Source: UBA7430 sp002478765
GTDB lineage: Bacteria; Bacteroidota; Bacteroidia; Flavobacteriales; UBA7430
Reading direction: 5' to 3'
Assembly: GCA_943789355.1 (NCBI GenBank)
Contig: CALSTU010000004.1
Coordinates: 1 to 64,000 of the forward strand
Length of the DNA stretch: 64,000 bases
Below the pieces are notes generated by a model that made no database searches, was not told the DNA's origin, and worked only from the letters and a program-made list of their open reading frames with translations. A program made the position numbers and the translations under genes. This document shows, piece after piece, positions 61,593 to 64,000 of the stretch (its first letter is position 1; every line of letters begins with the position of its first letter).

Positions 61593-63032
61593 TTAAAAAT
61601 CAGCATTGTTAGGTGTTCGTGGAAAAGGAATTACATCTCTGATGTTCCCCATGCCTGTAACGAATAGTATGAGGCGCTCAAAGCCAAGGCCAAAACCACT
61701 GTGAGGAACCGTCCCAAATTTTCTGGAATCTAGATACCACCACAACTCATGCTCTGGGATTTGCATATCTTCCATTCTGGATTTAAGTACGTCCAATCGC
61801 TCTTCTCTTTGAGAACCTCCGATAATTTCACCAATTCCCGGAAACAACACATCCATCGCTCGAACGGTTTTCCCGTCATCGTTCACGCGCATGTAGAACG
61901 CTTTTATGTCCTTAGGGTAATCGGTAATGATTACCGGTTTCTTAAATTTCTTTTCCACCAAATATCTTTCGTGCTCAGACTGAAAATCAGCCCCCCACTC
62001 ATTGATAAGGTAATTGAATTTTTTCTTCTTATTTGGTTTTGAGTTTCTCAAAATATCGAAAGCTTCTGTGTAGGTAATTCGCTCAAAATCGTTCTCTACA
62101 ACAAATTTGAGTTTTTCGATAAGACTCATTTCTTGTCGCTCCTCTTTTTTCTTATGCTTCTCTTCTTCTTGAAGACGCTTATCCAAAAACGCTATATCAT
62201 CCTTGCAATGAGTGAGTGCATAAGAACATAAAGACTGTAACATATCTTGTGCTAAATCCATGTCTTCATTTAGATCTGCAAAGGCAACCTCCGGTTCTAT
62301 CATCCAGAATTCTGCCAAATGACGAGAGGTATTGGAGTTTTCGGCTCTGAAGGTAGGCCCAAAAGTGTACACCTTCCCTAAGGCCAAAGCAGCCATCTCA
62401 GCCTCTAGCTGACCCGAAACCGTAAGGTTCGTTTCTTTACCAAAAAAATCTTGTGTATAATCTACATCACCTACTTCAGTAAGAGGTGTGTTAACTTTAT
62501 TTAAGGTACTTACTGCAAACATTTCTCCAGCCCCTTCACAATCAGACCCCGTGATGATTGGCGTATGAACATTTGAAAACCCTCGATCATTAAAGAAGTT
62601 ATGAATGGCAAAGGTCATGGCATGTCGGATACGAAAGATGGCCCCAAACGTATTGGTTCTAAATCTCAAATGGGCGTTCTCTCTTAAAAACTCCAAGGAA
62701 TGTTTCTTCGGTTGCAAGGGGTAATCGTCCGGATTTGCCTCACCTAAAACCTCAATCGATGAAGCTAGAAGTTCTGTGGTTTGACCACTACCTTGTGACT
62801 GAACCAGGGTCCCCGTTACGGAAATACTAGCACCCGTATGTATACACTTGAGAACATCTTCTGAAATGTTATTTTCAGCGACTACCTGAATATTATTAAT
62901 CGTTGAACCGTCGTTCAGTGCAATGAAACTAACATTTTTGCTGCCACGTTTCGTTCTCACCCAACCCTTAAGGTTTATTAAACCTGTACCTGCTTGTTGA
63001 ACTAAAGCCTGTTTTATTTCTGTCCTCTTCAT
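61593..63032 (-). CDS. asnS: Asparaginyl-tRNA synthetase
   Basis: 479 residues. N-terminal OB anticodon domain (LINLKGWVRTKRGSKNVSFIALNDG), then the class II catalytic core: FRTNTFGAIFRIRHAMTFAIHNFF, TPIITGSDCEGAGEMF, FFGKETNLTVSGQLEAE, YTFGPTFRAENSNTSRHLAEFWMIEPE (motif 2) and GFGLGFERLILFVTGMGNIRDVIPFPRTPN (motif 3). Charges tRNA-Asn. A -7 box TAAATTTG lies on the minus strand at 63069-63062. Confidence 0.96.
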   Translation of the reverse strand: MKRTEIKQALVQQAGTGLINLKGWVRTKRGSKNVSFIALNDGSTINNIQVVAENNISEDVLKCIHTGASISVTGTLVQSQGSGQTTELLASSIEVLGEANPDDYPLQPKKHSLEFLRENAHLRFRTNTFGAIFRIRHAMTFAIHNFFNDRGFSNVHTPIITGSDCEGAGEMFAVSTLNKVNTPLTEVGDVDYTQDFFGKETNLTVSGQLEAEMAALALGKVYTFGPTFRAENSNTSRHLAEFWMIEPEVAFADLNEDMDLAQDMLQSLCSYALTHCKDDIAFLDKRLQEEEKHKKKEERQEMSLIEKLKFVVENDFERITYTEAFDILRNSKPNKKKKFNYLINEWGADFQSEHERYLVEKKFKKPVIITDYPKDIKAFYMRVNDDGKTVRAMDVLFPGIGEIIGGSQREERLDVLKSRMEDMQIPEHELWWYLDSRKFGTVPHSGFGLGFERLILFVTGMGNIRDVIPFPRTPNNADF

Positions 63033-63267
63033 TTCTTCTAATATGTCCTAAATTGATTGAGCAAATTTAATTTTTTTCCACAGAACAAGGCACATGTACA
63101 CACCTATTAGACTGTTGGGGGTTTTTGCATCGTAATTTAGAGAAATTGTGCTTAATTAAATATTATAAAATTATTGTTGTCTTACTCAAAGATACTAATT
63201 TCATTTTTTAACAATTGACTACCCCTTAAAATAAATCATCAATAGAGAAACTATGATGATTCTTTAG

Positions 63268-63275
63268 TACCTTTG
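63268..63275 (+). promoter_or_regulatory. Promoter -7 box of dxs
   Basis: TACCTTTG fits the TAnnTTTG box. It predicts a start site near 63282 and a leader of about 19 bases to TTG 63301. Supports that codon as the start. Confidence 0.6.
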
Positions 63276-63300
63276 TGGTAATAACCGAAACTATATATCG

Positions 63301-64000
63301 TTGTCGAAAGAAGTACATCCTATCCTTAGCCAAATTGATTCGCCTAGCGATTTAAAAAAGCTCGACAGCGCTCAATTACTGAAGCTATCAGATGAACTTC
63401 GTCAATTTATTGTCAGTATAGTATCCGTTCACGGAGGCCACTTTGGCGCGAGTCTTGGAGTGGTTGAATTAACCATTGCACTGCACTATGTTTTTAACAC
63501 GCCGTTCGACCAATTGGTATGGGATGTAGGGCATCAAGCATACGGACACAAAATCCTAACCGGAAGAAGGGATGTCTTCAAAACAAACAGAAAATACAAA
63601 GGAATTAGTGGGTTTCCGAAAATTGATGAGAGTTCATATGACGCCTTTGGTGTTGGACACTCTTCCACATCAATAGGAGCGGCTCTGGGGATGTCGATAG
63701 CTTCTCATTTAAAAGGAGAGAAAGACAAACAACACATTGCTGTCATTGGAGATGGCGCTCTTACGGGCGGACAAGCATTCGAAGCACTTAACCATGCCGG
63801 CGCCAGCGACTCTAACTTACTGGTTGTACTCAACGACAATTGCATGTCTATTGACCCCAATGTTGGAGCTTTAAAAGAATATTTAACCGACATCACCACC
63901 TCACATACCTACAATAAGATTAAAGATGAGGTTTGGGATTTACTTGGCAAATTCAGCAAGTTTGGTCCGAATGCTCAAGCAGTAGTTAAGAAAGTGGAAA
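63301..64000 (+). CDS. dxs: 1-deoxy-D-xylulose-5-phosphate synthase, 5' part (runs off the window)
   Basis: The first 233 codons, beginning with TTG 63301 (residues SKEVHPILSQIDSPSDLKKL). Family motifs: HGGHFGASLGVVELTIALHYVF, VWDVGHQAYGHKILTGRR, GISGFPK, AFGVGHSSTSIGAALGM, the thiamine diphosphate motif GDGALTGGQAFEALNHAG (150-167) and NDNCMSI (178-184). First step of the MEP isoprenoid pathway, feeding carotenoid and quinone synthesis. The C-terminal two-thirds lie outside the window. Confidence 0.93.
   Translation, partial: MSKEVHPILSQIDSPSDLKKLDSAQLLKLSDELRQFIVSIVSVHGGHFGASLGVVELTIALHYVFNTPFDQLVWDVGHQAYGHKILTGRRDVFKTNRKYKGISGFPKIDESSYDAFGVGHSSTSIGAALGMSIASHLKGEKDKQHIAVIGDGALTGGQAFEALNHAGASDSNLLVVLNDNCMSIDPNVGALKEYLTDITTSHTYNKIKDEVWDLLGKFSKFGPNAQAVVKKVE

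Noticed and set aside
1..64000. CRISPR arrays, rRNA genes, transposase or integrase genes
   Set aside because: No regularly spaced direct repeats, no rRNA sequence and no transposase or tyrosine/serine recombinase motifs were seen on either strand.

Overview
The window looks like a chromosome segment of a marine-type member of the Bacteroidota, probably Flavobacteriales. Supporting signs are the many TAnnTTTG promoter -7 boxes (often with a TTTG/TTG box about 20 bases upstream), the almost complete lack of Shine-Dalgarno sequences, the gliding genes gldB and gldC, a myxol-type carotenoid cluster, a GH16 enzyme followed by GC[MLI]D..A.NYNPNA repeats, two coxIII genes with a separate caa3-type subunit IV, and a small Lacal_2735/DUF6435-like protein. 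The genus cannot be read from the sequence alone.

Layout. 1-4.1 kb: a decayed restriction-modification locus (Xre regulator, N6-adenine methylase with a nuclease-like N-terminus, specificity subunit, small ORF) full of single-base indels. 4.2-10.8 kb: an accessory zone with an HxlR/SDR pair, two lipoprotein esterases, a 7-TM protein, a broken sulfotransferase, a truncated SGNH hydrolase and small orphans. These are separated by inverted repeats, several of which contain the stop codon of the preceding gene and resemble integron attC sites. 11-14.4 kb: DUF805, a large secreted GH16 and a hypothetical. 14.5-18.9 kb: crtD-cruF-crtY-crtA (2-hydroxylase type) plus a small membrane protein. 19-24.5 kb: an azurin-like lipoprotein and a light-stress block controlled by a B12-binding MerR (LitR/CarH type), with SRPBCC, glutathione peroxidase, SDR, photolyase and CIA30 genes. 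24.7-27 kb: an ExbB/ExbD system.

27-36.8 kb is housekeeping: CPBP protease, dusB, a LolC/E-like permease, rbfA, an MsbA-like exporter, methylmalonyl-CoA epimerase, acyl-CoA thioesterase, HAD phosphatase, one tRNA with anticodon CAT, siroheme genes and DUF4202. 37.2-44 kb is a complete cytochrome c oxidase operon (II, I, III, III, IV, Sco, small CxxC protein, heme O synthase, DUF420). 44-50.9 kb holds gldC/gldB, nadE, a PAS kinase with a degenerate ATPase, NifU/Mrp iron-sulfur factors, an alkyltransferase-like protein without its cysteine, and a frameshifted trmB.

50.9-59.6 kb is a full phosphate-starvation locus: PhoR/PhoB, a PiT transporter preceded by a 30-residue membrane micropeptide, PstSCAB, PhoU and a porin. 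The pstS, PiT and porin promoters each carry tandem 11-base units beginning TTAA, at exactly the same distance (26 bases) from the -7 box. This is a strong candidate for the Pho box of this lineage and is the most distinctive regulatory signal in the window. The end holds an ArsR regulator, rpoN, asnS and the start of dxs, which runs off the right edge.
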